From: an uncultured bacterium
Lineage (GTDB): Bacteria > Bacteroidota > Bacteroidia > CAILMK01
Direction: 5' to 3'
Assembly (NCBI GenBank): GCA_903835275.1
Contig: CAILMK010000744.1
Span: 1 to 5,291 of the forward strand
Length of the DNA stretch: 5,291 bases
This document shows positions 1 through 5,291 of this stretch, piece by piece (positions within the stretch are counted from its first letter, which is position 1; the number at the start of each line of letters is the position of its first letter). Made by a program: the position numbers and the translations under genes. The notes beneath the pieces are model-generated. The model saw only the letters and a program-made list of their open reading frames with translations, searched no databases and was not told the origin of the DNA.

Positions 1-323
1 AGGGCATAAAATATCTTTTTCGTTACGAACATAATGCCTGGATCCAGGGTGTTGTAGCAATCATTGTAATAGCTCTTGGATTTATTCTTCACTTTTCAAA
101 AATTGAATGGGCATTAATCATAATTTGTATTGGCCTGGTATTTATGGCAGAGATTTTGAATACTGCTATAGAACTGATAGTAGACCACATTTCCCCGGAA
201 TACAACGAGCGCGCGGGTAAAATAAAAGACCTTGCCGCAGGTGCAGTTTTAATCTGCGGGATTGTATCACTTTTAGTTGGGTTGATCGTTATACTACCTA
301 AACTTCTCGTTTTATGCCATTAA
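1..323 (+). CDS. dgkA: Diacylglycerol/undecaprenol kinase, DgkA family (3' part)
   Basis: The reading frame starting at base 3 is open from the left edge to a TAA at 321-323 and gives 106 residues; the 5' end lies outside the window. It contains EILNTAIELIVD, which fits the DgkA family signature E-x-[LIVM]-N-[ST]-[SA]-[LIV]-E-x(2)-V-D, followed by the conserved KIKDLAAGAVL segment. Hydrophobic stretches before, within and after these motifs fit the three-helix membrane fold. The family phosphorylates a membrane lipid with ATP: diacylglycerol in proteobacterial DgkA, undecaprenol in the Firmicutes homologues. The sequence does not decide which substrate is used here. Family members are about 120-140 residues, so roughly 15-30 N-terminal residues are missing. 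The last 10 nt overlap the start of the DUF1361 gene in another frame, which suggests translational coupling. Confidence 0.93.
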   Translation, partial: GIKYLFRYEHNAWIQGVVAIIVIALGFILHFSKIEWALIIICIGLVFMAEILNTAIELIVDHISPEYNERAGKIKDLAAGAVLICGIVSLLVGLIVILPKLLVLCH

Positions 324-1003
324 TAAATAAAATCCTTGCTGCGCTTGATAAGCACAAACGTCTTGAAATAACCTTAATGATGGGACTTTCTTGCGCGCTC
401 AGTGTGGCACTCGCAGCCGGCAGAATGTATTTTACACATACTGTTTTATTCGGTTTTCTATTATGGAATTTATTTCTTGCGCTGATTCCATTTGCCATCA
501 GCTCTTACCTGATATTGAATAATTCCAAAATAAAATCCAACCTTGTTTTTATTGTACTGGCATCACAGTGGCTTTTGTTTTTTCCTAATTCACCTTATAT
601 ACTTACCGACCTGTTTCATTTGAAACAACGCTCCTTGGTGCCTTACTGGTATGACCTCGCATTAATTTTATCCTTTGCGTGGAACGGTCTAATGCTTGGC
701 TTCATCTCACTGATGGATATGCAAAGCGTGGTTACAAAGAGAAGCTCCAAATCATGGGGATGGGTATTTTCCATCGTCAGCCTGGTACTTGGAAGTTTTG
801 GAATTTACCTCGGCAGATATTTACGATTCAACAGTTGGGATCTACTCTCCCACCCGCTGCCATTATTGCGCAGCATTGCAGGCAGGGTATTTCATCCGGG
901 ACATCATTCGCAGACCATGGGTGTTACCATTACATTCTCAGCATTCCTCATAGCAGGATATGTTTTACTGAGGCAGGTTTCTAAAATGAAGGCGGAGGTG
1001 TAA
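314..1003 (+). CDS. DUF1361 family multi-pass membrane protein
   Basis: This 229-residue protein is strongly hydrophobic, with about six likely membrane segments near residues 18-37, 43-67, 75-92, 112-134, 149-168 and 202-219. Two blocks typical of DUF1361 are present: WLLFFPNSPYILTDLFHL (86-103) and GIYLGRYLRFNSWDLL (163-178). Both are rich in aromatic and polar residues at membrane boundaries. The length is normal for the family, whose biochemical function is not established. The ATG at 314 lies inside the end of dgkA (10-nt overlap, different frame), which supports this start and a shared transcript. By inference from that neighbour the protein may act in inner-membrane lipid or envelope metabolism, but no catalytic motif I recognise is present. 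The 3' end faces the large minus-strand gene with a 3-nt gap. Confidence 0.88.
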   Translation: MPLINKILAALDKHKRLEITLMMGLSCALSVALAAGRMYFTHTVLFGFLLWNLFLALIPFAISSYLILNNSKIKSNLVFIVLASQWLLFFPNSPYILTDLFHLKQRSLVPYWYDLALILSFAWNGLMLGFISLMDMQSVVTKRSSKSWGWVFSIVSLVLGSFGIYLGRYLRFNSWDLLSHPLPLLRSIAGRVFHPGHHSQTMGVTITFSAFLIAGYVLLRQVSKMKAEV

Positions 1004-1018
1004 TCTTTATTTCACCTC
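995..1018. terminator. Candidate bidirectional terminator hairpin between convergent genes
   Basis: GAGGTG (995-1000) and CACCTC (1013-1018) form a perfect 6-bp stem. With one bulged T at 1001 it extends by two A-T pairs and leaves a 7-nt loop. The hairpin spans both stop codons: TAA of the + gene at 1001-1003 and TAA of the minus gene at 1009-1007. On the + strand a CTTTTT run follows at 1025-1030. On the minus strand there is no good T-run downstream, so termination in that direction is weaker. The repeat arises because both proteins end in Glu-Val encoded as GAGGTG. Confidence 0.45.
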
Positions 1019-4000
1019 AACTATCTTTTTATAAATCACTTCATCTCCCAATTGCATACGCAGGATATATTGCCCTATTGAACTATTGCCCTCAAACTTC
1101 AATGTATGCTTACCTGAAATTTGTTCTTCATTGGCAAGTATAGCTACTCTCCTGCCCAACATGTCATACACTTCTGCTTTTACCATTTCATTTGCGGTAA
1201 TCGAATATTCAATATTCGTAAATCCGGAAAATGGATTCGGGAATATGTTCAAGTTTTGAACTGTCGCAGAATTAGTCGATATTCCGGTAATCACACTCAA
1301 GGCAGAATCATGAGACCCTGAACAATTGTATGCATTGGTAATAGTCAATTGAATTGTGTAGGACGAATCCTTTGAATAAATGTGATTTGTTTTAAATCCT
1401 GAGGCGTTGCCACCATCTCCGAAATCCCATGAATAAGAGGATGCCGAAAGAGAAGTATCATCTGCAAGGAATGCATACGTCCTTCCACTTGTTTTTGTGG
1501 CACTCCAATGCGTATTAGATGGAAGTGGATTAACTGTAACTAAAACAGAATCCATATTGCTGCATCCTGTCAAAGTATCTTTTTGGGAAAGCAAGTAATT
1601 TGATGTAGAAGTCGCTGTGATTACAGGATTAGCCAATGTAGATGAATATCCGGCTTTGCTAACCCATGAATAAGTACTATTGCTAATTGCCGCTGAACCA
1701 AGTTGAACCTTTATTCCTGCGCAAACTGTTGTGTCATTTCCTGCATTCACTACCGGCAATGCATTTACTTTTATTACTATGGAATCTGTGTTACTACATC
1801 CCGAAGCAAATGAATCTTTTAGGTAAAAAGTAGAGGTAGTAGATGGAGATATTTTCGGATTGCTGATGGTTGAAGTGAACCCTTTGGGATTAGATGTCCA
1901 TAGATAAGAAACTCCCGGCGAACTTGTTTTACCAATGGTAATGGAATCGCCCATACAAATGGAAGTATCATTCCCGGCATTAACCCCCGGACTTGCATTA
2001 ATGGTAACAGGCGTTATTACAGAATCTTTGCATGTCGCATCATTTTCCAATAGTTCCAAACTTCCTTTTCCTGCAGTTATCCATTTTACAAAAACAGTAT
2101 CCGTTCCTGCTCCGGAAATGATTGTTCCTCCGCTAGCTGTCCATGTATAGCTTATTCCTGAATAGTTGGATCCAATATATCTCACAGGATTATTGGAACA
2201 AACAGTAGCGCTTCCTGAAAAGGATGCTGTAAAACTGCAAGGTTTGCTTTCTGAAAATTTGACCAGAAATGCATCGCTGGTGCCCGATAATTTTGTCTGG
2301 TGTGCTCCTTTAGATGCAATTGACGAACTGCTTGATGTAACCCCGGTCAAATAAGTATTCCCGAATAAATCTGTGGCGACACCCCTGCCCAACTCATCTC
2401 CCGTACCACCGTAATATGTACCATAAGCAAAGGATCCATTATTAGTGAATTCGCCAAGGAATGCATCTCGGCTTCCAAGGTTATTTTTGGTTTGGTAGGC
2501 GCCCTTTGTAGCTATTCCAGTAGTACTGTATGAATAACCAATAATATAAATATTATCCCCTGTATCTGAAGCAAGATCATATACAACCTCAGCTGCGCTT
2601 CCACCATAATATGAAGCCCAGCTAATTTTCCCGGCAGGAGTAAATTTAGCAAGAAAAGCGTCACTACTTCCTGCATTGCTGGTTTGGTAGGCCTTGGTTG
2701 TGGCTATTCCCGAAGTACTGTATGTATATCCTCCTATAATCAAATTCCTGGAATGATCTATTGCCAATCCCGTAGCATCATCAACATCACTACCTCCAAA
2801 ATAAGTGCCCCATTTTATTGAGCCGGAGCTTGAAAATTTAGCTAAAAAAGCATCGCTACTCCCTCCGAAAGAACTCTGGTATACGCCGGAAGTTGCAATT
2901 CCTGAAGAACTGTAAGATAATCCGGCTACATAAATATTACCGGAATCATCAGGTGAAACACGATGCAAATAATCATCTTCACTTCCTCCATAATAAGTTG
3001 CCCAAGCTAAAGTGCCACCGGAATTGAATTTTGCGATAAACCCATCAAAATAAGAGGTAGAACCTATGGTGGTTTGATAAGCGCCGGATGTAGCTATACC
3101 GGAATCACTTTCAGTTGCACCCACTACGTAAATTTTACCGGAATCATCTATACTTACTCCTTCGGCATAATCTTGTAGTTTTCCCCCGAAATACGTTGCC
3201 CAAGCCAATGTACCGCTGTCACTGAATTTTGCAAGAAATCCATCAGAATAACCACTACAAGTAGTTTGGCAGGCTCCTTTCGTTGCTATTCCTGTTTTAC
3301 TTGAGGTGGCGCCTACCATAAAAATATTACCGGAATCATCGCATTTAACAGCATCTCCCTCATCATAATCACTACCTCCATAATATGTAGACCAAAGTAA
3401 AACTCCCTTTGAAGTAAGTTTGGCTAAAAAAACATCATCACTACCTCCAAACTTTGTGAGATATGCTCCAGAGGTTGCAAGGCCTTTAGAACTGCTCGTA
3501 TAACCCGTAATAATTACTTCCCCTTTCGGATTAGTAGAAACTGCTATACCATAATCGTCATTATTCCCTCCAAAATAAGTGCCCCATACAAAATACGGAT
3601 CAATGGTCAGGTCTTTTGTTTTGTCGTAAGAATCAACTTTAAAAGAATTGATTACATCATCTTCTTCTTTCGAAACGAGGTTTTGGACTTGTATGATATC
3701 CTTTTTATTTTCCTTTAAATAAGCTACTGGGGCAGATTCTGATATTTCCCCAAGGGAACAAGAATAAGTTAGCGGGGTATTTTCATTGATTTGATTGGTG
3801 TTTCCGGTCCAGCGCATTTTTATATCCGACACACTGCCACCCGGATGAACAAGGAATGAATATTCCATGCCTGTTCCTTTTGATTCCAAAATCAAATCAA
3901 TGTAGGGATAGATATTTTTATAAGTGATCTTTCCAAAACTCTTCACGCCGTTTATGCCCTTTTCCCTTGTATGTGCCAGATGATAATTGGTGTAGGATGT

Positions 4001-4384
4001 TTGTTCATTTTCAGTAACAATAGTGGATATAGTATTAGCTCCCACCATTTCCATTTCTATACGTGCAGCTTCAACAGATTCAATTGCAGGTGCCCCATCC
4101 TCATGAGAGGTTTTTTTTACAGCCTTTTCCTTATAGATAATCTTGGTAAAAACAAACTTTATCTTGTTGCTTTCCAAATAGACATCTGTCCCAATGGAAT
4201 GCCCAAAATACAGAATATCGGGCAGAAGGTTGCCCTTTTCATCGGCTAGCTGGCCCCGGTTTGGAGTGAAACTAAAATCCCGTGGATTTTGCAATAGATT
4301 AGTTGCAGCAAGCTTAGTTTGGGAATATCCAAAACTTACATTGAAAATCAATAAACTAACAAAAGCAAATAGAAATTTTTTCAT
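1007..4384 (-). CDS. Secreted SBBP beta-propeller / PKD protein with T9SS type A sorting domain
   Basis: This 1125-residue protein begins with a Lys-Lys plus hydrophobic signal peptide (residues 1-21, cleavage probably near 19-22). Residues about 36-264 resemble the DUF7948 region typical of SBBP proteins (FTPNRGQ at 39-45, ending LTIDP at 259-263). Seven repeats of 64-66 residues follow, each opening with W/Y-[GSA]-[TS]-Y-[FY]-G-G at 267, 331, 395, 461, 525, 589 and 654; they probably form a seven-bladed propeller. Next come three Ig/PKD-like modules with cysteine pairs (729/785, 810/863, 888/941) and a PKD domain (about 957-1033, WDFGDG at 986-991). The type A sorting domain (1044-1125) has NIFPNPF, VYDMLGRRV and GQYILRM motifs. 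The likely route is Sec to the periplasm, then T9SS across the outer membrane with the C-terminal domain removed and the protein anchored or released. Domain content fits adhesion or binding; no catalytic site is recognised and the ligand is unknown. The ATG at 4384 directly precedes the signal peptide. Confidence 0.93.
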   Translation of the reverse strand: MKKFLFAFVSLLIFNVSFGYSQTKLAATNLLQNPRDFSFTPNRGQLADEKGNLLPDILYFGHSIGTDVYLESNKIKFVFTKIIYKEKAVKKTSHEDGAPAIESVEAARIEMEMVGANTISTIVTENEQTSYTNYHLAHTREKGINGVKSFGKITYKNIYPYIDLILESKGTGMEYSFLVHPGGSVSDIKMRWTGNTNQINENTPLTYSCSLGEISESAPVAYLKENKKDIIQVQNLVSKEEDDVINSFKVDSYDKTKDLTIDPYFVWGTYFGGNNDDYGIAVSTNPKGEVIITGYTSSSKGLATSGAYLTKFGGSDDVFLAKLTSKGVLLWSTYYGGSDYDEGDAVKCDDSGNIFMVGATSSKTGIATKGACQTTCSGYSDGFLAKFSDSGTLAWATYFGGKLQDYAEGVSIDDSGKIYVVGATESDSGIATSGAYQTTIGSTSYFDGFIAKFNSGGTLAWATYYGGSEDDYLHRVSPDDSGNIYVAGLSYSSSGIATSGVYQSSFGGSSDAFLAKFSSSGSIKWGTYFGGSDVDDATGLAIDHSRNLIIGGYTYSTSGIATTKAYQTSNAGSSDAFLAKFTPAGKISWASYYGGSAAEVVYDLASDTGDNIYIIGYSYSTTGIATKGAYQTKNNLGSRDAFLGEFTNNGSFAYGTYYGGTGDELGRGVATDLFGNTYLTGVTSSSSSIASKGAHQTKLSGTSDAFLVKFSESKPCSFTASFSGSATVCSNNPVRYIGSNYSGISYTWTASGGTIISGAGTDTVFVKWITAGKGSLELLENDATCKDSVITPVTINASPGVNAGNDTSICMGDSITIGKTSSPGVSYLWTSNPKGFTSTISNPKISPSTTSTFYLKDSFASGCSNTDSIVIKVNALPVVNAGNDTTVCAGIKVQLGSAAISNSTYSWVSKAGYSSTLANPVITATSTSNYLLSQKDTLTGCSNMDSVLVTVNPLPSNTHWSATKTSGRTYAFLADDTSLSASSYSWDFGDGGNASGFKTNHIYSKDSSYTIQLTITNAYNCSGSHDSALSVITGISTNSATVQNLNIFPNPFSGFTNIEYSITANEMVKAEVYDMLGRRVAILANEEQISGKHTLKFEGNSSIGQYILRMQLGDEVIYKKIVEVK
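1010..1255 (-). other. T9SS type A C-terminal sorting domain (residues 1044-1125)
   Basis: The 82-residue C-terminal segment has the hallmarks of Bacteroidota type A sorting domains: NIFPNPF at 1046-1052, a short Tyr-Ser-Ile strand, VYDMLGRRV at 1072-1080, a SGKHTLKF turn, GQYILRM at 1104-1110 and a Lys-rich final strand ending IVEVK. In the known family this domain directs cargo to the T9SS translocon and is then cleaved. It implies that a T9SS is encoded elsewhere in this genome; none of its components is in the window. Confidence 0.92.
1532..1999 (-). repeat. Tandem pair of 78-residue Ig-like modules
   Basis: Residues 796-873 and 874-951 are two copies of a 78-residue module. Each opens NA-x-P-x-VNAGNDT-x-x-C-x-G and ends GCSN-x-DS-x-x-x-x-V. 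The two cysteines are 53 residues apart in both copies (810/863 and 888/941), consistent with a disulfide in each Ig-like fold, although this pairing is inferred. A third related opening (VNPLP, from 951) leads into the PKD domain, and a more diverged module with cysteines 729/785 precedes the pair. Confidence 0.8.
2249..3586 (-). repeat. Seven tandem SBBP repeats (192-198 bp units)
   Basis: The units begin at W267, W331, W395, W461, W525, W589 and Y654, giving DNA starts at 3586, 3394, 3202, 3004, 2812, 2620 and 2425 on the minus strand. The consensus is W-x-T-Y-[FY]-G-G-S-x-x-D, then D-D-S-G-N-I-Y-V-x-G, then S-x-G-I-A-T-x-G-A-Y-Q-T, then G-S-x-D-A-F-L-A-K-F. Seven units fit one closed ring, with the last AFLVKF strand (705-710) and the strand before W267 able to complete a blade; that closure is inference. 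DNA similarity remains high locally: a 14-nt ttaccggaatcatc word recurs at 2937, 3135 and 3327 (units 4, 3 and 2), and a 20-nt word is identical in units 1 and 5. Confidence 0.9.
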
Positions 4385-4409
4385 TGAAATATGGTTTACA
4401 TATTCTCAA

Positions 4410-4417
4410 CAAAAATA
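4410..4417 (-). promoter_or_regulatory. Candidate Bacteroidota -7 promoter box for the propeller gene
   Basis: Read on the minus strand this is TATTTTTG, an exact match to the Bacteroidota -7 consensus TAnnTTTG. Transcription would begin about 6-8 nt further on, near 4403, giving a 5' leader of about 20 nt before the ATG at 4384. The upstream -33 TTTG element is poor; only a TTTA lies at roughly the right distance. The leader has no Shine-Dalgarno sequence, which is usual in this phylum. Confidence 0.45.
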
Positions 4418-4441
4418 CTGTTATTTTGTTAATTAAACAGT
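4417..4441. promoter_or_regulatory. 6-bp dyad between smpB and the propeller gene
   Basis: ACTGTT (4417-4422) and AACAGT (4436-4441) form a perfect inverted repeat around a 13-nt AT-rich spacer. Read in the minus direction it is followed by ATTTTTG, so it could be a weak terminator for smpB. It also touches the candidate -7 box by one base and fills the spacer of that promoter, so it could instead be an operator. The sequence does not decide between these, and a chance occurrence in AT-rich DNA is possible. Confidence 0.3.
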
Positions 4442-4466
4442 GTTATTTAAACTGAAGAAAATCCGA

Positions 4467-4913
4467 CTAATCGTCTGTCCTTCCCATCTCCCTCTTCAGG
4501 TCTTTTTCCTTCAGGCTGTCACGCTTATCGTAGGTGTTTTTGCCTTTGGCAAGGGCGATTTCCAGTTTTGCATAGCCTGTATCACTTAGAAATAAACGCA
4601 CTGGGGCAATGGTAAATCCCTTTTCCTTTACACGTGTGCTAAGCTTTTTTATTTCGCGCTTATTAAGTAATAATTTACGCGCTCTTTTAGGATCGTGCTT
4701 ATAGAAACTGGAGCGGTCATAATCGGAGATGTGCATATTCCGCACGTAGATTTCCCCGTCCTTTATATAGCAAAAGGCATCACTCATATTGACCTTACCC
4801 ATGCGCACGGATTTTATCTCAGTCCCGGTAAGAATAATACCCGCAGTGAAATTTTCCAGCAGGGTAAAATCATGAGTGGCCTTTCTGTTTACTATATGTA
4901 ATTGCTTCTCCAA
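4467..4913 (-). CDS. smpB: SsrA-binding protein SmpB (trans-translation)
   Basis: SmpB binds tmRNA and delivers it to ribosomes stalled on broken messages, so that the stuck peptide is tagged and degraded. The 148 residues cover the whole family fold: NRKATHDF (9-16), GIILTGTEIKSVRMGKVNMSDAF (25-47), the IKDGEIYVRNMHI segment (50-62), HDPKRARKLLLNKREI (73-88), AKGKNTYDKRDSLKEKD (122-138) and a basic C-terminal tail (131-145) that enters the decoding site in known structures. The length is close to the usual 150-160. The start is TTG at 4913-4911; an in-frame TGA lies 15 nt upstream, there is no ATG or GTG between, and the next Met (38) would remove essential fold, so TTG is the best choice. 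No Shine-Dalgarno is seen. The upstream thioesterase ends 4 nt before this start, so the two are probably one transcript. Confidence 0.96.
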   Translation of the reverse strand: MEKQLHIVNRKATHDFTLLENFTAGIILTGTEIKSVRMGKVNMSDAFCYIKDGEIYVRNMHISDYDRSSFYKHDPKRARKLLLNKREIKKLSTRVKEKGFTIAPVRLFLSDTGYAKLEIALAKGKNTYDKRDSLKEKDLKREMGRTDD

Positions 4914-4917
4914 TTTT

Positions 4918-5291
4918 TTATTTTTTCAAAGAATCGAACAACAGTTCGATCTTTTCTTTCTTCAAAATTTTCTGTCCCGTTTCTCCCTTTGCAATGATAC
5001 GGTCATTAACACTTGCAGTGTACGAGCATATGATCTCGTTTTTTTCAATGCTTTTTACTACAGCATCAAAAACCACTTCCTCACCAATGAGAGCAGGGGA
5101 AACATGTTGCACATGTATAAAAGTTCCTATCCCCTCTTCATTTGCTTCTTTCATTTCCAATACGAACAAGCGGCAAACCCATTCTGCATCCCTGCCAAGC
5201 GCAAAAGTGGCGTAAACGGGATGCACATTCCCCACATCAAAAGTGGCGATGTCTTCCGGTTGCACTGTTTTAATAAAGTGCTTTTTATCTC
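4918..5291 (-). CDS. FlK-like hot-dog acyl-CoA thioesterase (5' end outside window)
   Basis: The frame ends with TAA at 4920-4918 and stays open to the right edge. A GTG at 5265 is probably not the start, because the codons before it read DKKHFIKT and align with the N-terminal strand of the family (GERF-like in FlK); the true start is probably a few codons beyond the window. Numbering from the GTG, T20, E28 and H54 match the T42/E50/H76 triad of the fluoroacetyl-CoA thioesterase FlK with identical spacing (8 and 26), in the contexts VYATFALGRDAEW and FIHVQHVSP. The family uses a single hot-dog domain to hydrolyse acyl-CoA thioesters in the cytoplasm. The FlK gate residue F36 aligns with V14 here, so fluoroacetyl-CoA specificity is unlikely and the real substrate is unknown. 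The gene is 4 nt from smpB. Confidence 0.82.
   Translation of the reverse strand, partial: DKKHFIKTVQPEDIATFDVGNVHPVYATFALGRDAEWVCRLFVLEMKEANEEGIGTFIHVQHVSPALIGEEVVFDAVVKSIEKNEIICSYTASVNDRIIAKGETGQKILKKEKIELLFDSLKK
4933..4950 (-). other. RNA hairpin within the thioesterase 3' end, just upstream of smpB
   Basis: ATCGAAC (4933-4939) and GTTCGAT (4944-4950) form a perfect 7-bp stem with a 4-nt loop. In the minus-strand message it lies in the last codons of the thioesterase (around LLFDS), 19 nt before the smpB TTG. It is followed by TCTTTG and an A-rich tract rather than a U-run, so it is not a standard terminator for this strand. It could influence smpB initiation, mRNA processing or stability, or be a by-product of the codons. 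Confidence 0.4.

Noticed and set aside
298..498. 66-residue minus-strand open frame
   Set aside because: It lies opposite the start of the DUF1361 gene, has no recognisable domain, and the + strand frame has strong family motifs.
679..984. 101-residue + strand open frame inside the DUF1361 gene
   Set aside because: It is an alternate frame of a well-supported membrane protein, with no coherent domain or start context.
1935..2354. Two adjacent + strand open frames (1935-2150 and 2166-2354) opposite the Ig-like modules and last repeat
   Set aside because: They are antisense shadows of a repetitive, stop-poor coding region and show no independent motif.
2249..3586. 192-198 bp periodic DNA considered as a CRISPR-like or satellite repeat
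   Set aside because: The period is in frame, follows the SBBP protein consensus and has no separate spacers.
3971..4436. Two overlapping + strand open frames opposite the 5' part of the propeller gene
   Set aside because: They are antisense to the signal peptide and DUF7948-like region, overlap each other, and encode no recognisable domain.
4385..4466. tmRNA (ssrA) or another small RNA next to smpB
   Set aside because: The gap is only 82 nt, AT-rich, and lacks a tRNA-like acceptor or T-loop sequence.
4933..4970. Hairpin followed by a pyrimidine-rich run read as a + strand terminator
   Set aside because: No + strand gene ends here; the region is coding on the minus strand.
4695..5215. + strand open frames opposite smpB and the thioesterase
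   Set aside because: Both are antisense to conserved genes and have no family signature.

Overview
The window looks like ordinary chromosome from a member of the Bacteroidota. The signs are AT-rich DNA, genes without a clear Shine-Dalgarno sequence, a TAnnTTTG-type promoter box, and a large secreted protein ending in a type IX secretion system (T9SS) type A sorting domain. The genus cannot be read from the sequence.

Layout: two + strand genes fill the left side. The first is the 3' part of a DgkA-family lipid kinase (to 323). It overlaps by 10 nt a DUF1361 multi-pass membrane protein (314-1003). Facing them, only 3 nt away, is a 1125-residue minus-strand gene (1007-4384). It encodes a signal peptide, a DUF7948-like N-terminal region, seven SBBP repeats of 64-66 residues that probably form one closed seven-bladed propeller, three cysteine-paired Ig/PKD-like modules, a PKD domain and a T9SS sorting domain. 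After an 82-nt gap with a candidate promoter come smpB (4467-4913, minus, TTG start) and a FlK-type hot-dog thioesterase (4918 to the right edge, minus). The thioesterase stop lies 4 nt upstream of smpB, so those two are probably co-transcribed.

How the genes fit together: dgkA and the DUF1361 gene form a coupled pair, probably both in the inner membrane. The thioesterase and smpB share a transcript, but no biochemical link is visible. The large protein is probably a separate unit, exported and either anchored on the surface or released by T9SS. The convergent ends share an inverted repeat that could act as a bidirectional terminator.

No mobile element, CRISPR array, RNA gene or defence system is visible. 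The points most worth a second look are the architecture of the propeller protein, the RNA hairpin just ahead of the TTG-started smpB, and the thioesterase's intact Thr/Glu/His triad without the fluoroacetate-gating Phe.
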